Assembly: GCA_030386875.1 (NCBI GenBank)
Contig: CM059567.1
Span: 56,528,020-56,592,019, forward strand
Source of the DNA: Morinoia aosen
Lineage: Eukaryota > Arthropoda > Malacostraca > Amphipoda > Talitridae
Length of the DNA: 64,000 nt
Direction: 5' to 3'
Made by a program: the position numbers and the translations under genes
Notes under the pieces: generated by a model
Seen by the model: only the letters and a program-made list of their open reading frames with translations
The model's database searches: none
Told to the model about the DNA's origin: nothing
Shown here: positions 11,226-22,096 of the stretch, in pieces
How the letters are laid out: every line of letters starts with the position of its first letter
Numbering within the stretch: the first letter of the stretch is position 1

Positions 11226-11343
11226 CCCAGTCTAATTTTTTCGAGCCTGCATACATGTTTTTCGCCGCTTTAGCGATTTAAGCGATTAAATCGCTTAGGC
11301 GGTGAAAAACATGCATGCAGGCGGCGAAAAAGTTAGACTGGGA
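11226..11343. mobile_element. Palindromic MITE-like element, copy 1
   Basis: About 118 bp form nearly one hairpin: CCCAGTCTAA with TTTTTCG at the left and its complement ending TTAGACTGGGA at the right, with GATTTAAGCGATTAAATCGC at the centre. The duplicate locus near 57936 (CACGTTCAAGTTGTGAGG) lacks it. A related copy lies at 42598-42718. No coding capacity. Confidence 0.75.
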
Positions 11344-12025
11344 TGTCGTGAGGTCCACGGCCCGCAATACTTAAACTTCATTGTTCTCAAAGTATCCCCA
11401 AAGCCTTGAGTACGAAATGAATCTGGACTCGAATTCTATCAGCTAAATTCGCAATAACTCCGAATATTTTGCATTTACATGACTTGTTCGGCTTTCGGTC
11501 ATCACAATTTTTCCCACTACCAGTAAGCTGAACCCTTGTAATCAGTGGGGTTTCCTACTGATGCAGGCTACCTTTGAGCTTTTAATTCTTCGCACCATTC
11601 CACCCACGTAATGTGTAATAATTTTGATGTTTATGCTTAAGACAAAGAGCAGATTTTATCCCCAGAGCTGCTCGAGACACATAATTATGGAACGTAAATA
11701 ATCTTTTACTATGGATTTTCACAATTGTAAGCACGGATTTTCTGGCGCATAAATGTTCATCGTTAAACTATTTGAAGCCTCTCTAAAAATTCAAAAGCGG
11801 AAAAATGGTATCAAAATTAATCACTTGATTCAAAAAACAAAATCAAAAAGTTTCGAATACCGTCTCCATCATCAGTTCTGAACAGTATAAAGTAAGATCA
11901 AGTCTACGAACGAATGAAATCGCTATCGGTAAAAAATTCCAGACTCTATACTTCAAAGAGGAAACACTGTATTTTCTTCACAGTCATGTTCCATCTTCGC
12001 CGTATTTATGTTCAAAATGTCTAAA

Positions 12026-12235
12026 CAGATATTCACATTGAATCCGTCATACATGCAAAGTGAGCAGCAATTTACAGATGCCCGAAATGTCAAAGCAGAT
12101 ATTCACATTGAATCCGGGATACATGCAAAGTGAGCAGCAATTTACAGATGCCCGAAATGTCAAAGCAGATATTCACATTGAATCCGCGATACATGCAAAG
12201 TGAGCAGCTCTTTACAACTTCGTGTCACATCAACA
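12026..12235. repeat. 70-bp tandem repeat, about three units
   Basis: CAGATATTCACATTGAATCC recurs at 12026, 12096 and 12166. The duplicate locus (about 59110-59300) has a single unit, so the expansion followed the duplication. Confidence 0.85.
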
Positions 12236-13339
12236 GTGCACATTCAGCACACGCAAAGCATTGACTGTATGATCACACAGTAGTCACTGACGTAAAGAAG
12301 TTTTTAAAAAACGGACTCTTAAATTATCCTACAGTCAGGGGAGGCGTCCACGCATCTAACGTTTTAAAGCGCAATTTTCGGGACATACTGCAGCAATTTG
12401 AGGAGATGATGCAAATCATTTTGTTTAGAGTAATTTAATTTTCACTCAAAAATAAGTGAAAAGTGCATTCCGTTGAAATTGGACAAAGAACGATTATGAA
12501 TTTCATATATGCCAAAATTTCAACAATCAATGACGCTATTTACCGTTTTCTCAAATGTGATCCTTCAAAAATGCTTTCCGTTGTGTTTGTCTTGGGTGCA
12601 AAATTAAAAAATGTGTACTCCTAATGCGACACAAACCAAGTTCAGGTCTTCTTCAAAGTGTAAAAAATATATGAAAACGTTGAGACGTGTGCCCAGTGAG
12701 ATGAGTCTTGGACGGTTGCTGCATGGAGGCATCATGTCTGGAAAGATGTTTTTAGGAAGGTTATATCTAAAGATGAGTATTTCAACAGTGGTCGGTTAAG
12801 CAGTTGTAAATAATCCTCAATCTTCAAAGAAATCTGTCTTACTGTCTAATATTCCTAATGAAGAAAATATAATTAATCAGAATTGAAAGCATTCTCTGTG
12901 TTGGCAGGCTTTTAAGGTCTGATAAACAATATTCACACTTGAGCGTTTACTTTCCCCTGCACTTCCCTGCAATCTTGTGAGAGAAATATTCCTTTGTTCA
13001 TGGATGAGAAGCCGATGAACCAAATAAAATTGAAAGAAATCATATTCAATAAATTTCTTCGGGATTTTTAACCCCTGAGGAAAATTCCACAGCGCGCAGA
13101 ATGTCTTCTTTAAGAAAATTTTTTAAAAATATTAAAAGTCAAAAACTGTTATACATTTGGCATTCAATAGTGAAAGCAAAAGCACGTCTTAATGCTAATT
13201 TACTTATACATTTCACAAACAAAGTGCCTATTGTTAGAAAGAATGTACCTCTAACCTAAATGGGTACCCACTCTCGTCCTGAGTATTCAAATGTGATTTA
13301 AATACCCCATATATAAAAATAATCAAACTAAGAGTATAA

Positions 13340-14233
13340 TATTCCCTCAAAAGTGTGAGAGTATTCAACCCTCGTTTACACAACGACCGAACTCCCTCCA
13401 TCTTCAAGACGACTAACAAACGACGCATTACCAACAACAGCAGCAACAACAGCATCGAGTTTGAACCGAAGTTTGGTCAATACCCTGATGTGTCTAGCCT
13501 TACGAAAGACGGTAAAGAAGTGGTTTCTGTCCTTATAAAATACTTCGATTCAGTGATGACAAAATTTAATAGTGATATTGTTCAAATGCAAAATGAAATA
13601 AGCCACCTTAAAACGCTATTTGAAACAAAAGAAGCGGAACACAAAAAAATTCTCGAAGAACAGAATGAGAAAATAGATAGCTTAACCTCCCGCCTCGACC
13701 AGTTGGAAAAAAATGATCAGCGCCGAGACATTGAAGACAAAAAATGTACCCTCGTCATTTCTGGAAGGGAAATACCGCCATCTCACGCAGGCGAAATCTG
13801 TAAGGATACAGTCTGCCAGCTCCTGAAGAACAAGATCAACATTGACCTCTCCGTCACTGACATTACGTCAGCTACAAGAATGGGGAAAAAAACAACAACT
13901 GGGAACGTAGATCAAAGAAACATTGCATTTGAACTAAAACATTATAACAAAAAACGTGAAATTCTCAACGCCTGCCGAAAAAAGAAACCACAGTTCTTCT
14001 TCATAAATGAATACCTCATACCTTCACGAGCTAACGTCATGTACATTCTGAGGATGGCCAAAAGGAAATTCCCGGATAAAGTTGGAATCCCAAGAACACA
14101 GGATGGAAACATCTTCATATTCAACCCAGGAAACCCAGATTCAAGACGCCGCGAGATCAACACGCCAGATGACCTCGAGCAATACCTGATGCAACAACTA
14201 AATAAGTCATCACAGCAGATCATGGGTGACTAG
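13340..14233 (+). CDS. LINE copy 1 ORF1 protein
   Basis: It encodes nearly 300 residues. A basic, polar N-terminus leads into a coiled coil at about residues 60-130 (heptad-like stretches such as KKILEEQNEKIDSLTSRL) and then a compact RNA-binding-like half containing TLVISGREIP, RNIAFELKHYNKKREIL and INTPDDLEQYL. This layout of coiled coil plus RRM-like and C-terminal domain is typical of LINE ORF1 proteins, which coat element RNA. There is no CCHC zinc knuckle. The start codon is not clear: the first ATG in frame comes well inside. Confidence 0.7.
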   Translation, partial: YSLKSVRVFNPRLHNDRTPSIFKTTNKRRITNNSSNNSIEFEPKFGQYPDVSSLTKDGKEVVSVLIKYFDSVMTKFNSDIVQMQNEISHLKTLFETKEAEHKKILEEQNEKIDSLTSRLDQLEKNDQRRDIEDKKCTLVISGREIPPSHAGEICKDTVCQLLKNKINIDLSVTDITSATRMGKKTTTGNVDQRNIAFELKHYNKKREILNACRKKKPQFFFINEYLIPSRANVMYILRMAKRKFPDKVGIPRTQDGNIFIFNPGNPDSRRREINTPDDLEQYLMQQLNKSSQQIMGD

Positions 14234-15343
14234 ACTAGGTGATCCCCTAAATTAGTCAATTTCATTTTCATCCCCTATATATGTCAATTTCGTATTAATT
14301 TAACCTCAATTAGGTATCATGTCAGTAAACCTCAACTTGATGCTAGTTCAACCTGAATCTATACAAATGTATAACAGATGTGCTTGTAAACGTTTATGAC
14401 AGCTGTGTGTGAACTTTTGAAACAACGCAATCAGCAATTTTTTACCTCCCAATGTTACTGTGAATTTTTTCTCTTCTTAACCACTTAAGTATTATTACGC
14501 GTAAACCATATTAGCTGATTATATCATTGTCGTTGTAATCTTCTTATAATCTGATAATCGCTTCTGCCCTCCACTGCCATCGTACAACCATATTAGCTGA
14601 TTATATCATTGTCGTTGTAATCTTCTTATAATCTGATTATATCATTGTCGTTGTAATCTTCTTATAATCTGATTATATCATTGTCATTATAATCTATCAG
14701 CAATTTTTTCACTTACCAATATTACTGTGAATTCTTCCTTATTTACCACTACAGTTATTATTACGCGTAAACCATATTAGCTGATTGTTATCATTGTCAT
14801 CATAATCTTTAAAACTTATTCCCTCTTGTATGTGAACTTATGAAAACGCCCTCAGCAATCTGTTTGCACCAATGTAGTGATATCGAACTCCAATATTATA
14901 ACAAATAAATAATAGATGTGTGTGTAAACATCTATGACATCTGTGTGTCACATTTTGTAACATCGCAATTAGTAATTTTTCACCAACCAATGTTACTGTG
15001 AATTCTTCTTTATTTACCACTACAGTTATCATTACGCGTAAACCATATTAGCTGATTGTATCATTGTCGTCATAATCTTTAGAAACTTATTACCTGTTGT
15101 ATGTGAACTTGTGAAAACGCCCTCAGAAATCTGTTTGCACCAATGTTGTGATATTGAACTCCATTATCACTCGCTCATGGACTGAGTTTGTGTGTACTCA
15201 CGAAATCGCGCTAGATTTTTCTTTTTTACTCTATTCTCTCTTTCTTAATAAGCTACTTTTTAGACTGGAATATCCCTTTAAGCTTGACTCTGTATTTCGT
15301 TTTAAGCTCTATAGTACCTAATTCTTACTTTTACTTATTTTAA
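14234..15343 (+). repeat. Inter-ORF spacer of LINE with internal repeats
   Basis: 1.1 kb between ORF1 and ORF2. ACCATATTAGCTGATTATAT and its neighbours recur several times at 14505-14700, and a block of about 269 bp is repeated (about 14740-15000 and 15005-15180). The same arrangement is kept in copy 2 (33290-34400). No ORF of note on the + strand. Confidence 0.75.
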
Positions 15344-18300
15344 ATGACTGATCACCCTGAGATATTTGAGGAAATCGATCCAGATTTCAATCATTTGAAC
15401 AGAATATATCCAAACCTAAACGACTCTCAAGAGTGTAGGTATACTAATATATCAGAATTCAACGAAACTATACGAATAACTGACCGAGATTTCTCACTCC
15501 TGTGTTGGAACTGTAGGTCACTCTATCCAAAATTGGAAGAGATACAATGTACTATTACTGAACTTAAATATAACCTAGACGTGATTAGCTTCACCGAAAG
15601 CTGGCTAGATGACTCGACTAAAGACATGATTCGATTTGAAAATTATCATAGTTACCATTCGCTAAGAAAAAACCAGCGGGGCGGAGGCATCAGCACATAT
15701 ATATCTAACCACATAGACTCGAGAACCATAGCAAGTGCAACAATGAATCAGGATCATATAGAATCACTCTTCGTAGAACTTTTTAGAGATGGTAAACGCA
15801 TTGTGCTTGGAACGGTGTATAGGCCTCCTACAGCCTGTCCTATATCCTTCCTGAATGAATTGAATCGTATTATTTCTCAGTTCAACAGGCCCTTATACAA
15901 TGACATAATAATATGCGGTGACTTCAATTATGATCTACTGAAACATGAAAGCCATGAACCAATCTCTAATTTCCTAACTACCTTTCAGTCTCAATCCTTC
16001 CTTCCGATCATTACAAAGCCTACACGAATAACTTCAGAGTGTGCTACGCTGCTTGACAATATCTTTATGACAGACCCTAGTGATTTTCTTGCTGGAATAA
16101 TTACTTCTGACTTATCAGATCACTTCCCAGTTTTTCTTATTAAGAAAAATGTCTATATTGCTTGCACCAAGGCACGGGCTGAAACCTACTCATATCGTAA
16201 AATAAACGAATCAAATCTTCAAGAAATGCGCACCGTTCTAGAAGAATCAATGCCTACATTGCACATCTCTCAACAAAACAATAATACTACGAGCATTGAT
16301 GAAGCAGTAGTAAAGTTGACTGAAACTATAATGACCGCATACAATCAGTGTTGCCCAATTGTAACTCGTACAGTTACCCCGAAAAATAAACAAAAGCCCT
16401 GGATTACTAGAGACATCGTGATAAATATAAAGAAACGTCAAGCGTACCTAGCCCTCCTTTGCGAAGGACGAATATCTAGAGAAACATATAACCGATTTAG
16501 AAACTATGTAACAAACCAGATAAGAACATCAAAAAAGAACTACTTTACGCTCAAGTTTACTCAATTCAAAACTGACGTTAAAAAGACTTGGCATCTCCTT
16601 AACTCCTGCTGTAAACCGAATAATGCCGATAAAAAGAAAATTGAATATGTTGTTCAAGATAATGTAAAATATCATGAGAAGAAAGAAATTGCTAATCTCT
16701 TTAACAACTTCTTCGTAAACGTAGGGAAAACAATAGCTGATGGTATTCCAAGTGAACCTACTGATCACCTGGAATTTATGGATCATATTCGAGAACCCAA
16801 CTCCTTTTTCTTTACGCCTACAAACTCCTCCGATGTAATTACGTGCATAAACAACATGGAAAATAAATCGAGTGGGTTACAAACGTTTCCGACTAAAGTA
16901 CTTAAAGTTATTGCTGACATTGTAGCCCCACTGATATCAAATATTATTAACCAGTCTCTCTTACTAGGCACTTTCCCGAACTCCCTCAAAGTGGCTAGAG
17001 TAACCCCTATCTTTAAAAGTGGTGAAAAAACCTGTGTAAACAATTATCGACCTATCTCCATTCTACCAATTATTAGCAAAGTATTCGAAAAGATTGTGTA
17101 TAAAAAAGTGTACTCTTATTTTGAACAAAAATCATTTCTTTACGATAAACAATACGGTTTTCGCTCTAAAAAATCAACAACACAGGCTATATTAAATCAT
17201 TTACAATTCCTCTATTCTAATATAGATGAAGGAAAGCCTGTCTTCTCTGTATTTCTTGACTTTCGAAAAGCATTTGATTGTGTGGACCATAAAATACTAT
17301 TATCGAAACTACACTGTTATGGCATTCGAGGGATTGCCCATGATTGGTTCAGATCATACCTAACAAATCGGAAGCAATACGTTGTCATTGACGACGCAAA
17401 ATCAGACCCACAGACAATTAGCCATGGAGTTCCACAAGGATCTGTTCTCGGGCCTCTCATGTTTCTGATTTTTATCAATGATATTGTAAAATCTACATCA
17501 TTCTTCAAATTCATACTTTTTGCCGATGACAGTACGCTTTCTGCGGTCCTTCCGAACCGAAATCCTGCTATGATTGTGGAGAGTATAAATAGTGAACTTC
17601 ACAAGGTTTCATCGTGGCTCAAAGCTAATAAAATAAGCCTAAATATCGATAAAACAAATTATATTACTTTCTCATACAAGAAAGATGTATCTCTCCCATG
17701 CATTAAAATTGGCGAAGGTGAAATCGAAGAAACCAACTCATGTAAGTTTCTGGGCATCATAATAGATAAACATCTGACCTTCAAAGAGCACATCACTCAT
17801 ATTAGTTCTAAATTATCAAAATCCATCGGAATCCTAAATAAAGTTAAAAATTTTCTACCTGAAGCAGCTTTACAAATGCTCTACCGAACGCTCATTTCTC
17901 CATACTTGCAATACGGAATAGAAGCATGGCACGGAACTGATAAAAATAAAACCAACAAAATTTTTACTCTGCAGAAAAGGGCTGTCAGAGCGGTAAAGAA
18001 CCTAGAATATAATGCTCACACAAATGATTCTTTCAAAAATTTACAAATACTTAAACTTTCGGATCTCTACAAAATCTCCATCTGTAATTTCATTTACAAA
18101 ACATTAAGAAATGATGGCGACAATAGCCTAAGACAATTATTGACTGCGCAAACTGGTCATCACGACCATTTAACCCGAAATAGAAGTAAATTCATGCTTC
18201 CTTATTATTCAAAGGCCAGGTCGCAACACAGTATTCTCTTCGTTGGAACCAAAACTTGGAACTCTATACCTGCAGAGATCCGTGAATGTAATTCGTACAA

Positions 18301-18346
18301 AGTATTCAAAAGACATCTTGAGTCTCACTTCCTATCAGAATACTAG
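15344..18346 (+). CDS. LINE copy 1 ORF2: endonuclease and reverse transcriptase
   Basis: A 1000-residue open frame from ATG. The N-terminal apurinic-type endonuclease (about 50-260) shows LLCWNCRSL, DVISFTESWLDD, GTVYRPP, IICGDFNYD and the closing SDLSDHFP. Reverse transcriptase (about 545-800) shows RVTPIFKSG, NNYRPISILP, QYGFRSKKST, FLDFRKAFDCVDH, HGVPQGSVLGP and the catalytic FADD. A C-terminal region follows with no RNase H motif seen. It carries out target-primed reverse transcription. All expected catalytic motifs are present and there is no internal stop, so it could be active. Confidence 0.93.
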   Translation: MTDHPEIFEEIDPDFNHLNRIYPNLNDSQECRYTNISEFNETIRITDRDFSLLCWNCRSLYPKLEEIQCTITELKYNLDVISFTESWLDDSTKDMIRFENYHSYHSLRKNQRGGGISTYISNHIDSRTIASATMNQDHIESLFVELFRDGKRIVLGTVYRPPTACPISFLNELNRIISQFNRPLYNDIIICGDFNYDLLKHESHEPISNFLTTFQSQSFLPIITKPTRITSECATLLDNIFMTDPSDFLAGIITSDLSDHFPVFLIKKNVYIACTKARAETYSYRKINESNLQEMRTVLEESMPTLHISQQNNNTTSIDEAVVKLTETIMTAYNQCCPIVTRTVTPKNKQKPWITRDIVINIKKRQAYLALLCEGRISRETYNRFRNYVTNQIRTSKKNYFTLKFTQFKTDVKKTWHLLNSCCKPNNADKKKIEYVVQDNVKYHEKKEIANLFNNFFVNVGKTIADGIPSEPTDHLEFMDHIREPNSFFFTPTNSSDVITCINNMENKSSGLQTFPTKVLKVIADIVAPLISNIINQSLLLGTFPNSLKVARVTPIFKSGEKTCVNNYRPISILPIISKVFEKIVYKKVYSYFEQKSFLYDKQYGFRSKKSTTQAILNHLQFLYSNIDEGKPVFSVFLDFRKAFDCVDHKILLSKLHCYGIRGIAHDWFRSYLTNRKQYVVIDDAKSDPQTISHGVPQGSVLGPLMFLIFINDIVKSTSFFKFILFADDSTLSAVLPNRNPAMIVESINSELHKVSSWLKANKISLNIDKTNYITFSYKKDVSLPCIKIGEGEIEETNSCKFLGIIIDKHLTFKEHITHISSKLSKSIGILNKVKNFLPEAALQMLYRTLISPYLQYGIEAWHGTDKNKTNKIFTLQKRAVRAVKNLEYNAHTNDSFKNLQILKLSDLYKISICNFIYKTLRNDGDNSLRQLLTAQTGHHDHLTRNRSKFMLPYYSKARSQHSILFVGTKTWNSIPAEIRECNSYKVFKRHLESHFLSEY

Positions 18347-19048
18347 TCGTGTAAGATCACCATGTCGAAATCTTGCCTCCTACATGTAACTAATGATAAT
18401 GTCATAATGTAACTTGCCTTGTGTACCATAACCAATCTTCTCTCTGCTCTTGAATCGTTTTATCGAACATACTGTTAAATATAGCCGACTTGACCTATAT
18501 TGTAAAATACAGCATAAAATATCGAGTTAATTATCTCAATGATCAGTCTAATGCGAAATTAGGTTAAGTGAACTAGGTTAAACTTTTTTGTACACCCTAG
18601 AATAACGTGATGGTAGGATGCCCTAGAAGTCGCTGAACTTATTCGGGCCCACAGGTAGCTATCCTCAAATTTGACCATTGTACTAGACTTAAGTAAAATT
18701 CTACCTCTGTATCACCTGTGGTAAATAAATTGTTTAAATTGTTTAAAATTGTTTAAATTGTTTAAATTGTCACGAATCTCGCATTCAAAATTCATAAGCT
18801 TAACGCGAACGGACGACCCATTCATCTGGAATAACAATTTTTTCTTTTTAATGGAGGATGTGGACTAAGTCTTTCGACTAACGAACTAGAACTTGTTTTC
18901 TTCATTTTAACAAAACCACAACTGTTACAATATTTGTGGCAGACCTTAAGTAATGTTACAAAACATTATTATGCATTCATTTAGTGCCCCTCAAGCCCGA
19001 ATTACAAACTCGAGTCGGAATCTCTGTGCTACAATACACATCAAGCCT

Positions 19049-19262
19049 TGACCACTCGCCGTAGCCGAGTGGTTGAGAACGCGCCCTTCCGAGATGGTGT
19101 CCTGGGATCGAATCCCGGCGCTGCGGGGCGACTTTTCCCTTTGGGTCAATGGGAAAACTCAGGCACAATACCCCCACTCTACCCAGGTGTCGTAAATGGG
19201 TTCCGGCTTCACGGAGGAAACCCTCATGGCGTCCTGGTGTTAGTTATATAAGGTATTTGAAA
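19049..19262 (+). mobile_element. tRNA-derived SINE
   Basis: It carries a pol III A box TAGCCGAGTGG (19062-19072) and B box GGATCGAATCC (19105-19115) at tRNA spacing, with a Ser/Leu-like D arm and a good T arm, followed by about 130 bp of unrelated body. The acceptor-stem halves do not pair over seven positions and the body runs on, so this is a SINE head and not a tRNA gene. Confidence 0.75.
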
Positions 19263-19749
19263 AACCAATGTACAAGATGATATGTTTCAGGCTTGATTTG
19301 AATAAAAAGCATCCATGGAGGGATTGTCAGTTTTGTCATCCGTCCCCTTTTGAAGAAGCGCGTCAGAGCTCCAGCTATGTAGAAGAAATCAAAGGTTTCA
19401 GACTACAGAATGAAACTGACCGAAAAATGTTTAGGGTTGAGATCAGGCGGTGAGGAGGTCACATTTCTCGGTCCAAAACATTACATAGAAAATTGCCCTG
19501 ATTTTCTGTTGCGCCCTACGGGACATGGTAGTAAAAGTGTTGTCCTATGTGAAAGTGGAAGCCAAGTTTTTCAAAAAAACTGTAGGTCTTTCGTAAGCTC
19601 AGTTATCGAAATTCATTACGTATACAAATTTGTGTTTTTCTCCTCCTTGTTCATGAAAAATAATAAACATTTGTGTTTTGAAAATTGTAGCCTATAAATT
19701 GATCCGACGTGATTTTGCACGTTCATCCATCAACTTGTTGTTTAATGCA

Positions 19750-19935
19750 TGGCATCTGTTTATTTATTTATTGATTTATTTATTTATTTATATATGCGTT
19801 TATTTATTAAAACAATTAAATATTTGCTACTTGATTGTTTTATTTTCCTAAACATTTTTGTTCCGTGTATTTTTTACGGCGTTTTATCTGCATACCTTAA
19901 TTTATTAATTTATTTATTTATTTCTTGCATTCATG
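19750..19935. repeat. TTTA-rich low-complexity stretch
   Basis: Irregular runs of TTTATTTA and ATTTATTTATTT at 19758-19800 and 19900-19922. No gene seen. Confidence 0.7.
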
Positions 19936-20378
19936 TACATATATTCACTGTCATTTGAAGGCACGAATATTCAGATCTAATATCTACAATGGCGTCCCAC
20001 TCAATGATATAGATGACTCAACACTGTGTAATGATAAATTTTTATTTGTAAAATGTTCCACATCTATTAAGTCTGTTGACGGTTAAAACATTTTTATCAA
20101 ATTAAATGCGCCACGTGATTTTCATGCGATATGGGTTCCTATCAAGTACAGTCATTTTTGATGAACGGTGAACAATTGATTAGAGGTAATTATTTTTTGT
20201 TTTCAACAAACCAATATACATATTTTTGAAACATAAAATTATGTCAAAAGCCCCTTACTCGGCTCAAATAACTTTCTAGGATATTTAAATGATAACTAAT
20301 TTCACATAACTCCCATTTTGCGCACATGACAAAAGTGATCTATCAAACATTAATTTTGGTCCAACTTGCTCATCAATA

Positions 20379-20500
20379 CGCAGAATTGCGTGTTCGCATG
20401 TGACAAAGTAATATCAGACATTGGTTTTGTGTCAACCTGTTCACCGTGCAATACGTAGAATTGCGTGTTCGCATGTGACAAAGTAATATCAGACGAGGGC
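20379..20500. repeat. 75-bp tandem duplication
   Basis: CAGAATTGCGTGTTCGCATG followed by TGACAAAGTAATATCAGAC occurs at 20381 and again 75 bp on. The duplicate locus at about 61803 has one copy. Confidence 0.75.
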
Positions 20501-20659
20501 TTCACGCGGATCCATTCATTAAGAACTGATCCAGTCAGGAAATGTTGTTGCTTCCATTTTTGATGAAAGAAAAATTGAGAAATTGAGTGTAAACGGCCTT
20601 TTCTCCCCTCTCCGTATAGCCGAAAAAACCTCGTTGATCCTGGAAAAACATACATATGA

Positions 20660-21300
20660 TTAATATTTTCTACTAAGGTGTAATAACATGAACATCACGC
20701 TTTCGGTGGAAGAACGATGCAAGCGTCATTTTATACTTTTTCCACAATAAAAGGTAAAGTGTATGGGGCGTAAGTTGCATTCACTTGCAATTAACGTTAC
20801 TTTGAGCCTTCAAATGGGGTTTAGTAATAATGTAAGGGAAGATGATCATTGTTGATTTAAATGTAAGTATAATGTTACAATAAATATCATTTCAAAATGA
20901 AGTTCTAAATTTACCCAGATGTAGTTATAAACCATGTAGAGGTCAGTGTTGCGCATATGTATAAGGAACCGAAAACTTTGTCTTAAAGATATCATTGCTA
21001 AGTTAAATTGCAATTATATGCAAACATATTTGCTGCGGTGACTTTCATTTATGGTACTTACGTTCCATAATCTAAAATATCATCTTCGAAATACCTTGAT
21101 CTTCTATTTCGGTATTTCGATTTTGTTCTACTTTTTCAGGCAAATTTTTGTAATAATCATTGTGAACGCTTGGAATCAGTTCGGTCAAATCTTTGAGGTC
21201 TTTAATTTTCTCATTTGCTGAGAAAATTTGCGAATACTTAGGCAGCAAGGGGATGTTTGCTAAGTTAAATACCATTGAGTCAGAAGATTTTTTCTCTGCT
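20660..21300. other. Intergenic, no gene recognised
   Basis: AT-rich sequence with scattered stops in all frames. Its first part (to about 20830) aligns with 62040-62270; the rest has no match I can see in the window. Confidence 0.5.
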
Positions 21301-21314
21301 GCAACCTGACGTGG

Positions 21315-21600
21315 ACACTTGTAGTATTGTGGTACAAATTGTGATATTGCTGTCGCTTGTAATACTGCAGACTACTGTAATATTGCAGTCGCCTGTAGTA
21401 TTGTGGACACTTGTAATATTGCATACACTTGTTGTATTGTAGACACTAATAATATTGCAGACGCATGTAATATTGTGGATACTTGCAACATTGCGGACAC
21501 ATGTAATATTGCGGACGCTTGTAATGCTACGGACACCTGCTGTATTGTGGTCATCAGTAATACTGTGGACACCTGTAACGCTACGGACACCGGTAATATT
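21315..21600. repeat. 18-bp minisatellite (TGTAATATTGCGGACACT-like)
   Basis: Degenerate units of about 15-18 bp built on TGTAATATTG and GGACAC keep reading frames open on both strands because most periods are multiples of three. Repeat-driven frames, not genes. Confidence 0.8.
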
Positions 21601-22096
21601 GAGCCGTGCCATCAAGTTACTTCAAAAGCTAATAGTTCATTTTGCGCCTGGCGCAGGTAAATGTTCCGTGTTAGAACACTTGCATGTGAGGAATTAGTAG
21701 AGAAGTGATGGCTTAAAATTTTTCAATAATAATTCATTATTTATATTTCAAAATTAGATTTATTAATAACTTAGAAATATGTATCTCTTCTGATGACTTC
21801 ATTTTCAAAACTGCTTCGTAATTACAATGGTGTTCACCTTTTTAACCTAAAGAACTCCGAGCTTCATGAAATATTTTTTTACAATCGGCGATGCATTGCT
21901 AGGTTTTGAATGATTATATGGTCGCTCCCCGAATTATACAGCATCACCTTGCACGAACCTCAACTTATTTGGATTCAACTAATTTGACTAGTTAATTGTT
22001 GGATTATTCAACAACTCAATTAATTCCATAGTTGTTTCATTCGAAGTGATGTTTTTAACTCAAGGATCGAATGTCCATGTAATTCACTAAGAAAAT

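Larger units (their letters stand above)
13340..18775 (+). mobile_element. CR1/Jockey-group LINE, copy 1, ORF2 intact
   Basis: A non-LTR retrotransposon with ORF1 (to 14233), a long inter-ORF spacer (14234-15343), ORF2 (15344-18346), a 3' UTR and a tail of repeated GTTTAAATT units (18728-18769). The 5' border is uncertain: ORF1 is open from 13340 but has no ATG near its start, so the copy may be slightly 5' truncated. It sits in a roughly 6.8-kb stretch (13110-19940) absent from the duplicate locus. A nearly identical truncated copy is at 33247-37815. Confidence 0.9.

Noticed and set aside
19049..19130. Functional tRNA-Ser/Leu gene
   Set aside because: A and B boxes are good but the acceptor stem does not pair and the transcript would run into a SINE body.
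21280..21660. Frames of 72-111 codons on both strands
   Set aside because: Same effect of a minisatellite whose period is a multiple of three.
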